Of a DNA stretch of 64,000 nucleotides, positions 1 through 9,528 are shown piece by piece. The stretch comes from VRUE01 sp963753245. GTDB taxonomy: Bacteria; Actinomycetota; Thermoleophilia; Solirubrobacterales; 70-9. Location: assembly GCA_963753245.1 (NCBI GenBank), contig CAVWBK010000007.1, positions 310,001 to 374,000 of the forward strand, written 5' to 3'. The number at the start of each line of letters is the position of its first letter. Position 1 is the stretch's first letter. The notes beneath the pieces are model-generated. The model did not search any database. It saw only the letters and a list, made by a program, of their open reading frames with translations, and had not been told where the DNA came from. The position numbers and the translations under genes are program-made.

Positions 1-2150
1 TCGCAGCGGAAGGTGAGGAACACGGAGAGCTGAGGGTCGGCATTCTCAAAGCAGTTGTCCTGGACTTCGTTGCCCTTCCGGCCGATGAATTTCGTGTGCC
101 AGCCGGTCGGCGTGCGGGTCGCCGTGTAGAGGTCATCGAGCCCGTTCGGCGGTTCGGTGCCGGTGACGGTTCCGAACGAGCCCATGAAGGAGAGCCGCGG
201 CGGATCGGTCGCGTAGGTCGAGACCGGGACCCCGGTGTCGGGCGAGAAGATGACGTTGCCGGCACTGCCGGGTGAGACCAGCTCGTAGGCGCGGCAGTCG
301 GGAAGATAGTCACTTCCGGTGGCCTGGCGGACCGAGCGGTTCGGGCAGTCGGGCGGGAAGAAGTTGAAGGTCTGGTCTTCGCTTACAGTCGTGCCCAAGC
401 TGTTTTCGGCGACCACCCGGAAGTGATAGGTGCCCTTGGCGAGACCGGTGATCAGCTCGCTGACCGTGACCGGAGCGGCGCCTTCGCCGATCGATTCATC
501 GGGTACCGGGACGTTGGTCCCGTAGGCGAGTGAGGTCCCGTATTCGAAGTGGTAGGTCGTTTTGATGCTGTTGGGCACGATCGTCGCGTGCAGAGTGGCC
601 GTGGTCGCCGTCAGGTCAGAGGAGGAGGTCGAGTCGATGCTCGGCGGCGCGGTGGTGATCAGGGTCATGTCTTCCCCCGGGCCCTCCCCAGTTCGTTGAC
701 CGCGACCACTCTGTAGTGGTAGACATGTCCGCTGCTTAGTTTTGAGAAGTTCGCTTCGACGTCACCAGCGGCATTTATCGGCGCACCCGGGATGCATGGT
801 GCCTGGTTCCCATAGGTCGTCGTCGGGCCGAATTCGAAGAAGCATTCGGTGATCGTTCCGGCGCCATCGGGGTCGACATGACCGGTGACTGTTGCCGTTG
901 TCTGGGAGACGGCCGTCGTCTCCCCGGTTGTCGCCTTCGGGACGTCGAGTGGCTTGAACACGTCGATCCTGGCGCTGGCAGCACCTTCCGGTCGGTCGGT
1001 GGCATACACGGTGTTGGTAGAGGAATCGACCGCGACTCCACGGGCGTAGCTCAGTTCCCCTTCGCCAAAAATGTGCGTGAACGGACAGCCGTATTGGTAA
1101 GGCGGTTCCGTGCCGGTCATCAGCGATTCGGCACAGGGCACGCCTGAGCTGTTGAGCGGGAACTTGCCCGTGGCGTCGAGCAGGTATTCGCTGACTTTTG
1201 TGCCGTTGAAGTATGAGCCGTCGAGCCCAAATACGGTGCCGGTCAGAGGATCGACCGCGAGTCCCGACTTGGTGTCGGTTTGTTACCGCCGTTCAGGTGG
1301 TAGGCACTGAAGGTGGCGCACTGTCCGGGCGTAGCCGTGAAGCGCGCGATCTGCCCGAAGTTGTTGAGCTTGTAGAACAGTGCTCCATCCGGGGAGACAG
1401 CGAGGCCGCCCTGGTTGTCGTCTTCGTTGCAGCTGCTGATGGCGCCGGCGATCGGCGTGCCGTCCTGCTGGAACCTGATCACCTTGCCGGCGGTCGAGCC
1501 GTTGGGGCTGGAGAGAACGTCGAGATTGCCTGCGTTGTCGACCGCGATCCCGCCCGGTGCCCGTTCGAAGGCTCCGCCGTTAGCGCTGCCGGTACCTGTA
1601 AGCACTCCGCCGTTGCCCCATCCGGTCTGCAGGATCCGATTTTCGTCGTACTTGCGGACAGTCCGGCTTTCGAACTCGGTCACGTAGACGTCCCCACTCG
1701 ATGGTCCGGAGGAGCTATCGACGGCGATCAGAGTGGGGCCGCCGAGCTGTTGCGATCCACCGCCGTCCGTGCCTTCTTTGCAGACGTCGCCGGGATTGAC
1801 CGGGCAGACGTCGCCGCCCGTGGTTTCGTTGACTTCGTCCCCGAACATGAGGATGAAGTTGCCGTTCGGGCCATACTTCTGGACTCGGTGGTAGGTGTAA
1901 TCTGCCACGTAGATGTCGCCGTGGGAGGGACCGGGTGAGTTGTCGATCGGAGGCCTGGCGTGTACCCCAGGAGGTGGGACTCTGAGCCTTCGAATCTGCT
2001 CTTCAGGACGTGGCCGAGGTATTCGGTCGACGCGCTGGAGACGAAGAGTGCCATCAGGGCCACAATGCAGATGCTTGCGGACTCAAAGGCTGCGATGCGC
2101 GAGCTTGCGACCGTCAAATTCGCCCTCCTTTGGATCTGCGTGGCCATCAC
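1..2150 (-). pseudogene. Decayed exported NHL/FN3-repeat protein gene, runs off the left edge
   Basis: The reverse strand encodes pieces of one large exported repeat protein spread over several reading frames. The start near 2150 gives a short basic N-terminus and a hydrophobic stretch (signal-like). NHL-type propeller strands follow (about 1243-1908 and 690-1230; motifs such as GDIYVADYTYHR, GDVYVTEFESRTV, VAVDSSTNTVYATD). Then come FN3-like modules with the YHYRVVAVNELG and YHFRVVAENSLG signatures, and a CRAYELVSP segment near the window edge. The frame changes at about 1945, 1270 and 668. At 668 the upstream frame ends in TGA while the adjacent frame continues the same FN3 strand, so the break is inside a domain. 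Intact relatives are very large surface or secreted proteins of unknown function. Sequencing error is possible, but several breaks in one gene favour decay. Confidence 0.7.
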
Positions 2151-2224
2151 TTGCTCGTCGCTGCCCTATGCCGTGTTTGTGGAGCTTCCTCTTTGTTTTT
2201 TTCTTGACGCACCTGCCCTGGCGC

Positions 2225-5025
2225 TTAAGAAAGCCCCTCTTGCACTAGGTATTCGGTGGCGGTTCTGTCTTCTGCGTCGCGGTAATGAAGGTCGCCTCTT
2301 CGCCGATGCCCGAGGCGATGGGGTTGGTAGTGACGACTCGGTAGTGGTAGATGGTCCATGGGCTCAGCGCGGTCAGAGATCGACTGACCGAGTGAATCGT
2401 TTAGTCGGAGCCGATCACAGCGCTCTCGGTGGTGCTTGAGCCGAAAGAGCCTGTTGGCCGTATTAGATGTGGAACGTCGTAGCTGCGAGATTGGGGTCGA
2501 CCTGAGCGCCGAGTTGGCCGAGGTCTAGGTGATCGCGGTTGCGCTCTCGCTGCTTATCCGGGGAGTGCGGCCTGTGGTGAAGGTCATGTAGGAGCTGGTA
2601 GAGGCCCCGTTGAAGTTGACCGCGATCACCTTGTAGTGGTAGACCGTGTCCGGCGTCAGCTCTTGGAGATTGGAATAGACAGGGTGCGCTTCGTCGTCTG
2701 CGGCCAGAGCCGGACCGGGCACCGTGGCGGAGCTGTATTCGGATGTCGGCCCGTATTGGAAATACACGAGGGTGGTGCGAAAACCCGGTTTGAAGTCTGC
2801 GCTGACTCGGGCGCTGGTCGGTGAGCGTTCGGTCACGTGCTGACGGCGATCGTTGGTGCCACGGAAGAGTGGTGAGAACCTGATCGGATTCGCTCGCGTA
2901 TCACCTCCCGCCGCGGTCGCGACGATCCTGTAGTGATAGGTCGTGCCGGGCGCGAGCCGAGAAATCGTCGCGCTTGCGAGATGGTCGTTGGAATCCGATC
3001 GAATCGATTCGCTCTCCGGCGTGCTCGAACCGTAGGCGTTCGTCAGCCCGTATTTATAGTGAAAGGTCGTCGCGCCGCGACGGTTCGGGTTGACGTTCGC
3101 GTTGAGCGTCACAGAGTCGGGTTTGTAGTCGGTCGGTTGCAGAAATGTGACTGAGGGAAAGCGCAGGGTTTTGAAGGTCATCGTTGCCTCGGTCGAAGTA
3201 CCGAGGCTATTGATCGCGATGATGCGGTAGCGGTAGTTCGCGTTGGAGACGAGGCCGGCAAGGCTCGTGCTGTGGATCTGGAAGCCTGATGCCGAGCCGC
3301 CGTCGGCTGGAGAAATCGGCGTCGAGTGTTCAAAGCCCGATCCCGTCGCGAAGCCCCATTCAAAGAAGTAGGAGGTATCCAGTCCCCCTTCGCCGACCTA
3401 GGTGCCGTTAAGCGTGACCGAGGTTGAGGTCAATAGAAGACATCGGTTTGTAGCCGAGGCTTTTCGACCGCGTTCGCCGAGGAGAATTCGACGTCGTTTA
3501 CTGGGCTGTTGCTTTTCGAGTTTTCGATCACCACCCGGTAGTGGTATTCGGTGTCGGAGGTAAGGCCCGAGAGATGCCTTCGCTCACTTCGGTGTGCACC
3601 GCGGGCGAGTGGGCGTCGATCAGCGGTGTCGTGTGTTCGTAGGGCTGCCCCTTTCGGCCCCATTCGAAGAAATAATGCGTGTCTTCGCCGTTGCCGTCGA
3701 AGGATGCCCTCAGCGTCGCCGCGCTGGTGGTCACAGCGACCGGGGCTTCTGTGACCACGTTCTGCACGTAGTGCGGAGTGAAGGTCATATCCCTGCCGAA
3801 GCCTTTGCCGGTGGCGTTGGCGGCCACGAGTCGGTAGTGGTAGAGGCTCTCGCCAATCAACCCCGTGAGCTGAGCCGTGATCGGAGTGCTCGAACCTTCG
3901 GCGTAGGGAGTGGAAGGCGCGCAGGGAACCGAGTGTTCGTAGGTTTCGGTTCTTTCCTTGGCGCTGAAGCCGTATTCGACTTCGCAGCTCGTCACCGGGC
4001 CGTTGGCGAGGGCTTCTACGGTGCCGCTGATCAAGCCTTCTCCGCTAGCGCTTTCGGTCCTCGCTGTGGGGACGATCTGCGGGGGATATTCCATGATTTG
4101 GCCTTCTGACCCGCTGCCGACCTCGGCGAACACGGTGTCTGTGCCTTCGTTCAGGGCCAGGCTGCGGACTTCGCCGCCGGTCGGGGACTGTCTCGAGTCG
4201 TTCGCCCGTTTCCGTGTCGTAGGCTTCGAAGCCGCTTTCGGTGGCAATGTAGACCTTTTGCAGCGCACCGTTGACGATGTAGTCGCTGTATTCCCGCGCC
4301 GTCGGTGCGACGGTCATCCAGGTGGTGTAGTTGCTGGCGGCGGTGTACTTCCTCAGTGTCGATCCGTACGCGATGTAGAGGTCACTGGTGACTGGATCGA
4401 TTGCCATCTGCGGGCAGCCTGCGGGCAGGGGAATCGACTTCAGCGGTTCGCCGGCCGAGGTAAAGCGCGCGATCGTCGGCGGCTGCGGGAACTGGCTGTA
4501 ACCCCAGACGTCCCCGTTTGGGAGGACCGCCGTGCTGCAGAGGCTGGTCGCGAGGGCCGGCCAGGGGCTCCCAACCCGGCTCCCGTCCGGGTTGAAGGCG
4601 GTGATTTCGGAGCCGTTGACCGTCGTGTAGTAGCGACCCTTGGATGGGCCGCTGGTGTTGTCGACCTGGATGTCGGTGTTCGAGCAGTAGAAGTTGTTCC
4701 CTAGGCCGGGTGCCACGGGGTAACCGGGGATAATGGCCGCCGTCCCGGGACTTGTGATTTCGAGCCCGTAGATCTTCCCGTCCGACATCAGGTAGAGGCG
4801 CTTTTCGGCTTCCTGATAGGTGATTCGGCAGCTGCTGCCGGTGCCACTGCTGGCGATTGCTTCTTTCCCGTAGGAGCCGAGCGGGGTCGTGTGGATGTTT
4901 TCGGCGGCGGCGGGAACGGCGCCGAGCATCAGGCCGAAGGCGAGGAGCAGGGAGGTGCCCGCGAGGACGCGGCGGGGGCGCAAACCAGAGGGGACTGCCG
5001 AACGCGCCATCTCCTCGACCCTCAC
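2225..5025 (-). pseudogene. Decayed exported NHL/FN3-repeat protein gene, full length
   Basis: It starts at GTG 5025, preceded by a GAGGAG Shine-Dalgarno sequence. A signal peptide (hydrophobic core LAGTSLLLAFGLMLGAVPA) is followed by about 250 residues of propeller-like sequence. Then come at least five FN3-like modules, recognised by repeats of YHYRLVAANATG, YHYRVVIENS, YRYRIIAINS, YHYRIVATAA and YHYKVIAVN. The frame shifts at about 4195, 3565, 3435 and 2515, and again near 2430. In-frame stops interrupt recognisable strands near 3400 (between GT and VGEGG), 2467 and 2403. The last fragment ends at TAA 2225-2227. Stops from base substitutions combined with indels mean real decay rather than a single assembly error. 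It lies directly downstream of a second gene copy of the same architecture, so the two were probably tandem paralogues. Confidence 0.75.
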
Positions 5026-5153
5026 GATTTTTATCTCCTCCGACTTCGCCGGCCCTGCTCCGACCCCCCAATTTCCCTGAAGAGAGAGTGCGGCCCTGGC
5101 CCGGCCTGTTGTTATTCCCGAATCCCTGCCCGCTCCCAGGCGGGCGAACAGCC

Positions 5154-5183
5154 ACTGTAAACAGGTCGACCGGGTGCTGTCAA
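5154..5183 (-). promoter_or_regulatory. Candidate sigma70-like promoter for the leftward FN3 gene
   Basis: On the reverse strand a perfect TTGACA (5183-5178) is followed after 18 nt by TACAGT (5159-5154). Transcription would start near 5147, giving the decayed exported-protein gene a leader of roughly 120 nt. The -35 box lies inside the repeated TGTCAA-N5-GTAC element, so a regulator bound there would block this promoter. Confidence 0.45.
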
Positions 5184-5192
5184 GCCTGGTAC
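5178..5192. promoter_or_regulatory. TetR-island element, copy 1 (TGTCAA-N5-GTAC)
   Basis: TGTCAAG, four bases, GTAC. The same words with the same spacing recur at 6670, 8698 and 9400, each next to a TetR gene. A weaker copy (GTCAA-N5-GTAC) lies at 5226-5239. It is probably an operator for one or more of the four TetR proteins; which one is unknown. Confidence 0.5.
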
Positions 5193-5214
5193 CCGAAAGA
5201 GACTGAAAAAGCTG

Positions 5215-5239
5215 GTACGGAGCGCGTCAACGTCCGTAC
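5215..5239. promoter_or_regulatory. Second operator-like copy and inverted repeat before the first TetR gene
   Basis: GTCAACGTCCGTAC at 5226-5239 keeps the GTCAA-N5-GTAC pattern. It overlaps an inverted repeat, GTACGG (5215-5220) and CCGTAC (5234-5239), separated by 13 nt. It sits just upstream of the possible GTG start at 5246, where autoregulation by a TetR protein would be expected. Confidence 0.4.
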
Positions 5240-5245
5240 GCGTCC

Positions 5246-6625
5246 GTGTCAGATCTCGTACATCCTGACCCGGCCCGGACGTCTATCTTCTCGGCTGGGA
5301 TGGTGCCTGTCGAACGAGGTCCTCAGAGGATCGAGCCTCTGTTCCCGCCTGTGATGGGAGGGCTGAAGGGGCTCACCCCCGAGCGGATCGCGGAACATCA
5401 GCGCCTTCGACTCGAGACCGCGATGGTCGAGGCGGTGGCCCGGCACGGCTACCAGGGAACGACGCTGCGCGAGCTGGTCGGCCTGGCCGGAGTCTCGAAG
5501 TCAACCTTCTACGAGCACTTCCAAAATAAGCACGAAGCTTTCCTGGCGACCTCCGATCTGATCGTCGATCAGATCACCGAGCGGATCGAGGCTGCCTACC
5601 GCAGCGAGGGCGACTATCGCCAGCGCTTGGTCGCGGCTCTGTCGACCTTCATGAGCCTGGTCGTCAACCAACCACAGGCCGCGACTCTGACAACGGTGGA
5701 GACGCTCACGCTCGGGAAAGCCGGCGTCGAGCATCGTGAGCGCAGCGCGGGGGTCTTCGAAGCGCTCTTCCGACAGAGCTTCGAGCAATCACCTTCACCG
5801 ATCGAGGTCCCACCGATGACCGTGCGGGCGATCGCGGCGGGCATTCGCGGCGTCGTCTACCGCCACCTTCGCGCCGGTAGCGAGAGGCTGCTTCCGGGCT
5901 TGGTCGAGGAGCTAACCGACTGGGCCCTGGGCTACCAGCGCCCCCTAACCAAGACGGTTCAGCGGGTCGCCGCCGCAGCCGCCAAGTCGCAAGCGGATCT
6001 CGGTATGGAATCCGCCGAGGAACTCGGCTGGAGCGAGCCCCCCGACAGTCCCCGCAGCCGGGCGGAGCTGAGCCAACGCGAGCGAATCATCCGTGCTGTC
6101 GCGCGCCTTGTGGTCCAGGGCGGTTATGAAACCCTCAGCATCCCGACGATCTCGGCGACCGCAGGAACCTCCAACCAGACCTTCTACGAACACTTCGACA
6201 GCAAACTGGAGGCTTTCCTGGCCGCGTTTGACTTCATTTCAGCCGAGGCGCTGTCGGCGACCAGCGCGGCGTTTGAATCAACCCCCAACGGCCCGGCTGC
6301 GATCGGGATCGGGTTGCGGGCGATGCTCGAATACTTCACCGCCCACGAGCTCTTCGCCCATCTCACCTTCTTCGAGCTGCAGACTGCCGGCCCGGTCGCG
6401 CTTGATCACGGGGACGCCGCGATGGAGAGCTTCACCACGTTCCTACAGCCCGACCTCGCCCCCAGGGGAATCAGGGCGGTGGGCTGGTCACCGACTCTGC
6501 AGGCGATCGCCAGCGGCACCTGGTCGGTGATCCAGAATGAGGTGGCGCGCAGCGGTCCCGGCTCGTTGCCGCAGCTGGCACCCGACCTGGTGGCGATCAT
6601 TCTGATGCCGCTGACCACTGGCTAA
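5246..6625 (+). CDS. TetR-type transcriptional regulator with two TetR domains
   Basis: The 459-residue protein carries two complete TetR N-terminal DNA-binding domains. The first is at about residues 50-98 (RHGYQGTTLRELVGLAGVSK, then STFYEHFQNKHEAFL). The second is at about 275-322 (GGYETLSIPTISATAGTSNQ, then TFYEHFDSKLEAFL). Each is followed by a helical ligand-binding-like region. Ordinary TetR proteins are near 200 residues with one HTH, so this is a tandem fusion that could act as a built-in dimer. The next gene is a paralogue with the same design. The start is uncertain: GTG 5246, ATG 5300 and ATG 5354 are all possible and none has a strong Shine-Dalgarno sequence. The ligand and target genes are unknown; autoregulation is inferred from the upstream repeats. 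Confidence 0.85.
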   Translation: MSDLVHPDPARTSIFSAGMVPVERGPQRIEPLFPPVMGGLKGLTPERIAEHQRLRLETAMVEAVARHGYQGTTLRELVGLAGVSKSTFYEHFQNKHEAFLATSDLIVDQITERIEAAYRSEGDYRQRLVAALSTFMSLVVNQPQAATLTTVETLTLGKAGVEHRERSAGVFEALFRQSFEQSPSPIEVPPMTVRAIAAGIRGVVYRHLRAGSERLLPGLVEELTDWALGYQRPLTKTVQRVAAAAAKSQADLGMESAEELGWSEPPDSPRSRAELSQRERIIRAVARLVVQGGYETLSIPTISATAGTSNQTFYEHFDSKLEAFLAAFDFISAEALSATSAAFESTPNGPAAIGIGLRAMLEYFTAHELFAHLTFFELQTAGPVALDHGDAAMESFTTFLQPDLAPRGIRAVGWSPTLQAIASGTWSVIQNEVARSGPGSLPQLAPDLVAIILMPLTTG

Positions 6626-6669
6626 GGCAGGAGCCCCCGCCGGCCCAGCTTTGAATTGCCCCGCTGATA

Positions 6670-6684
6670 TGTCAAGCTGAGTAC
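6670..6684. promoter_or_regulatory. TetR-island element, copy 2
   Basis: TGTCAAG-N4-GTAC lies directly against the ATG at 6685 of the second double-TetR gene. A protein bound here would cover the start of that gene. Unlike copies 1, 3 and 4, its reverse-strand TTGACA has no gene downstream to serve, which favours an operator role over a simple -35 box. Confidence 0.5.
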
Positions 6685-7995
6685 ATGGTCCAGGGAGGAA
6701 CCGAGAAGACGATTCGGAGGAATTCGAGCGCTAAGAAATCGACGGGCCTGGCCCGAACCGTGACCGAAAGACGTCAGCGGGCCCGGTTGGAACAGGCGAT
6801 GGTCCAAGCGGTCGCGCGCCACGGCTACGCCGAGACGACGGTGGCCGAGCTGGTCAGCATTGCGGCCGTCTCCAAGTCGACCTTCTACGCCCATTTTCAG
6901 GATAAAGAAGATTGCTTCTTCGTCACCCTCGACACGATCGTCGATGAGGTAAGCGCTCGGGTCGGCGTCGCCACTCGTTCACAGACGGGCCTTGAGCCGA
7001 GCCTCGCCGCGGCACTTTCGAGGTTCGCCGACTTCCTGGTCGGTGAATCGGAGGCCGCTGCGCTGGTCGTCGTGCACTCGCTCAGCCTCGGCGCGGCGGC
7101 GGTCTCCCATATCGAGCGCGCGGGCGAAGCGTTTGAGCGAACCCTGAGAGACAGCCTCGCCGATGCGAGCGATCGTCAAGCTGCGCCGTCGGAGCTCTCG
7201 GTGCGGGCGATCGTCGGGGGGGTTCGCACCGTCGTCTACCGCCGCCTGCGGGCCGGCAACCCCGAGCAGCTCGCCGGCGAGCTCGAACCACTGTTGGTCT
7301 GGGCTCTCTCCTACATGGCCAATCAGCGGGACTCCTACCCGGTGGCCTCTCGCCCCTTGCCCGAGAACGCACTCAGCAACCCGAATCCCGACTCCATCCC
7401 CTGGAGCGAGCCGCCCGATAGCGAGCTCAGCCGCACGCGACTGACCCAGCGCCAGCGGATCCTCAGGGCAACCGCCCAGCTGGCGGCGCGAGGCGGTTAC
7501 CCCAACCTCACGATTCCGGCGATCTCAGCTGCCGCAGGCACCTCTAACCAGACCTTCTACGAGCATTTCGAGAGCAAGGAGCAGGCCTTTATTTCGGCCT
7601 TCGAGAAGGTGGCCAGACGCGCGATGGCCGCGGTCTTCGCCGCGGCGATATTGGAGTCCGAGTGGGCTGCGGTGATCGAAGCCGGCATCCGCGGCTTCCT
7701 CGAGTACCTCGCCCATGAACCGCTCTTCGCCAGGCTCGCCTTCTTCGAGCTCGAGACGGCCGGCCCGGCTGCCATGGAGCACGCCGATGCGACCATGCAG
7801 ACCTTCACCGCCTTCCTCTCGCCCGAGGCGTTGCCCGCCGGAGTCGCAGCGCTGCCGCAGGTACAGATCGAAGCAATCGGGGGAGCAATCTGGTGGACGA
7901 TCCAGTGCGAGATCGATGCCGGAAAGCTGCGGTCCCTCCCCGCGAAGGCGCCCGATATCTGCGAGATCCTCTTTGTGCCCCTGCGCGCGCACTGA
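6685..7995 (+). CDS. TetR-type transcriptional regulator with two TetR domains (paralogue)
   Basis: The 436-residue protein is clearly related to the gene at 5246-6625. The first TetR domain is at about residues 36-82 (RHGYAETTVAELVSIAAVSK, STFYAHFQDKEDCFF). The second is at about 254-300 (GGYPNLTIPAISAAAGTSNQ, TFYEHFESKEQAF). The C-terminal ligand regions also align (for example LFARLAFFELETAGP against LFAHLTFFELQTAGP), so the whole fused gene was duplicated. ATG 6685 abuts the operator-like element and has no upstream Shine-Dalgarno sequence, so the mRNA may be nearly leaderless. The effector is unknown. It lies in a same-strand pair with its paralogue, with a 59-nt gap. Confidence 0.85.
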   Translation: MVQGGTEKTIRRNSSAKKSTGLARTVTERRQRARLEQAMVQAVARHGYAETTVAELVSIAAVSKSTFYAHFQDKEDCFFVTLDTIVDEVSARVGVATRSQTGLEPSLAAALSRFADFLVGESEAAALVVVHSLSLGAAAVSHIERAGEAFERTLRDSLADASDRQAAPSELSVRAIVGGVRTVVYRRLRAGNPEQLAGELEPLLVWALSYMANQRDSYPVASRPLPENALSNPNPDSIPWSEPPDSELSRTRLTQRQRILRATAQLAARGGYPNLTIPAISAAAGTSNQTFYEHFESKEQAFISAFEKVARRAMAAVFAAAILESEWAAVIEAGIRGFLEYLAHEPLFARLAFFELETAGPAAMEHADATMQTFTAFLSPEALPAGVAALPQVQIEAIGGAIWWTIQCEIDAGKLRSLPAKAPDICEILFVPLRAH

Positions 7996-8003
7996 GCGCC
8001 GCC

Positions 8004-8665
8004 TCATGCGATCGCAACCCGCCGCGCCTCCTGGCGTCCTAGGTAGGGGGTGAGGAGGGTCTCCACCAGTTCAGCTGCGAGCGTCGCGACGCTCAAGCGC
8101 TCTTCGTCGAGCAGGCAGCTGAAGAGCTTGTAGGCGGCGCCTGCGATCAGCACCATCTCGGTCAGCTCGGGTAGATCTGCCGCCTGGGGGAAATGCGCGC
8201 GACCCTGGCGCAGCAGCGAGGCGAGGCGCTCCAGGGCGGAGGTGTGGCGCTCGATCACCACCGGCCCGGCGACCAGCACCTCGACCGCGAAGAAGCGCGC
8301 TCGGCTCGCCGTTTCATCGACGAACTCAAGCGCGGCGAAGACGGCGTCTTTGAGCTGCCTCGGCCACTCCTGCTCGAAATCAACGGCGCTGAGGGTCTCG
8401 CTGATCAGCCGTTCGAAGAAGGCGTCGTGCGCAGCGCTCAGGCACTGTCGCTTGTCTGCAAATTTGGCGTAGAACGCTGGGCGAGACACTCCCGCCAAGG
8501 CGGCCACCCGACACCGGTCCGCGCATAACCGCGCTCGGCCGCCACTTTGGTGAAGGCATCGATCAGTCGCTCGCGCCCGACCTGCGAGTCACGGTTCCCA
8601 GATCCGCCCTCGCCGGTACTCCGCTCGCGACCGCCAACCGTGCGGCGTCGAGGGTCCCCTGTCAC
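8004..8665 (-). pseudogene. TetR-type regulator with a frameshift in the HTH
   Basis: Two reverse-strand frames together make one TetR protein of about 219 residues. The N-terminal piece begins at GTG 8665 and reads LIDAFTKVAAERGYARTGVG. The frame then slips by one base near 8508, and the downstream frame continues the HTH as VAALAGVSRPAFYAKFADK and on to the stop at 8004. Restoring one base between GGG and TGG reunites the helix exactly, so the lesion is a single-base deletion, by mutation or read error. The C-terminal half resembles that of the next gene (LTPYLGRQEARRVA against LAPYLGIEQARSLA). As it stands no full-length protein is made, although a fragment could start at GTG 8507. Confidence 0.65.
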
Positions 8666-8673
8666 GGCGCGGC

Positions 8674-8712
8674 AGCTTACGCAGCTTCGCCCCGAGATGT
8701 CAAGTGCGGTAC
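8674..8712 (-). promoter_or_regulatory. TetR-island element copy 3 with embedded -35
   Basis: TGTCAAG-N4-GTAC occupies 8698-8712. Its reverse-strand TTGACA (8703-8698) is spaced 18 nt from TAAGCT (8679-8674), which lies 8 nt before GTG 8665 of the frameshifted TetR gene. That geometry suits a leaderless promoter under operator control. Confidence 0.45.
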
Positions 8713-8727
8713 ACGAAGCGCTGTTGC

Positions 8728-9369
8728 TCAGGCGGCGGCGAGCGAGCGCGCCTGCTCGATTCCCAGGTAGGGCGCGAGCACCATCTCGACCGCTTCGCTC
8801 TCGACATCGGCGAGGCGACCGGCCTCTTCGCCAAGCAGGTAGGTCGTCGCGAACATGACCACACCGGCGACCAGCATCCGCTCTGTCGCTTCCGGCAAGT
8901 TGGCGGCACCGGGGTAGAGCTCTCGCCCCTGCTTGAGGCAACGCGCGGCGCTCTCGATCGAGGCGTACTTACGCTCGATACCGGCCGGCCCGGTGCGCAT
9001 CGCATCCGCAGCGAAGACTCTCGCCACGGGTTCCAATTCGGTGACGAATTCGAAGGCAGCGCCGATCGTAGTCTTGACTTTGTCGGGCCAGGTGTCGGCC
9101 TCCTGGCAGGCGTCGTCCACGTGCTCGACCATCCGCCCGAGAAAATGATCAAAGGCGGCCAACAGACACTGCTCGACGGTGTCGAATTGGGCATAGAAGT
9201 CGTCAAGCGACAGACCCGCAGCGTGGGCCACCTGCGCCGCCTCGATCCCCTCAAAGCCGCGCTCGGCCGCGATCCGCGTGGCGGCGTCGGTGAGGCGCTC
9301 TCGGGCTTCCGAGCTCGCCATTGCGAGCTCGGCTCCCGCTGGATCTCTTCCCAGTACGAGGTCCGGCAT
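8728..9369 (-). CDS. TetR-type transcriptional regulator
   Basis: This is a single-domain TetR protein of about 213 residues. The HTH lies near residues 17-63 (RLTDAATRIAAERGFEGIEA, VAHAAGLSLDDFYAQFDTVE), followed by a helical ligand domain. I place the start at ATG 9369. The longer reading frame would begin at a TTG at 9405 that is itself the -35 hexamer TTGACA, so that start is not credible. CATTGT (9382-9377) stands 7 nt before ATG 9369. It resembles the frameshifted neighbour and probably arose from it by duplication. The regulated genes are unknown. The HTH recognition helix is less typical than in the other three (SLDDFYAQF). Confidence 0.8.
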   Translation of the reverse strand: MPDLVLGRDPAGAELAMASSEARERLTDAATRIAAERGFEGIEAAQVAHAAGLSLDDFYAQFDTVEQCLLAAFDHFLGRMVEHVDDACQEADTWPDKVKTTIGAAFEFVTELEPVARVFAADAMRTGPAGIERKYASIESAARCLKQGRELYPGAANLPEATERMLVAGVVMFATTYLLGEEAGRLADVESEAVEMVLAPYLGIEQARSLAAA

Positions 9370-9376
9370 CGGCCGA

Positions 9377-9414
9377 ACAATGACCGGTACACCTCGTCCT
9401 GTCAAGAGAGGTAC
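9377..9414 (-). promoter_or_regulatory. TetR-island element copy 4 with embedded -35
   Basis: TGTCAAG-N4-GTAC is at 9400-9414. On the reverse strand TTGACA (9405-9400), a 17-nt spacer, CATTGT (9382-9377) and 7 nt lead to ATG 9369. A second GGTAC lies at 9386-9390 in the spacer. This is the clearest of the four promoter/operator overlaps. Confidence 0.5.
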
Positions 9415-9528
9415 TCATAGCTTCAGCTCGAGCCTGCGCCACCGCCGCGATCCCAGCGCGGTGAAGGCCGCCGCGGGCTCCCTCCAATACGCTGCGTGGA
9501 CACGACTCATGGAGGGCTTTGAATTCCG

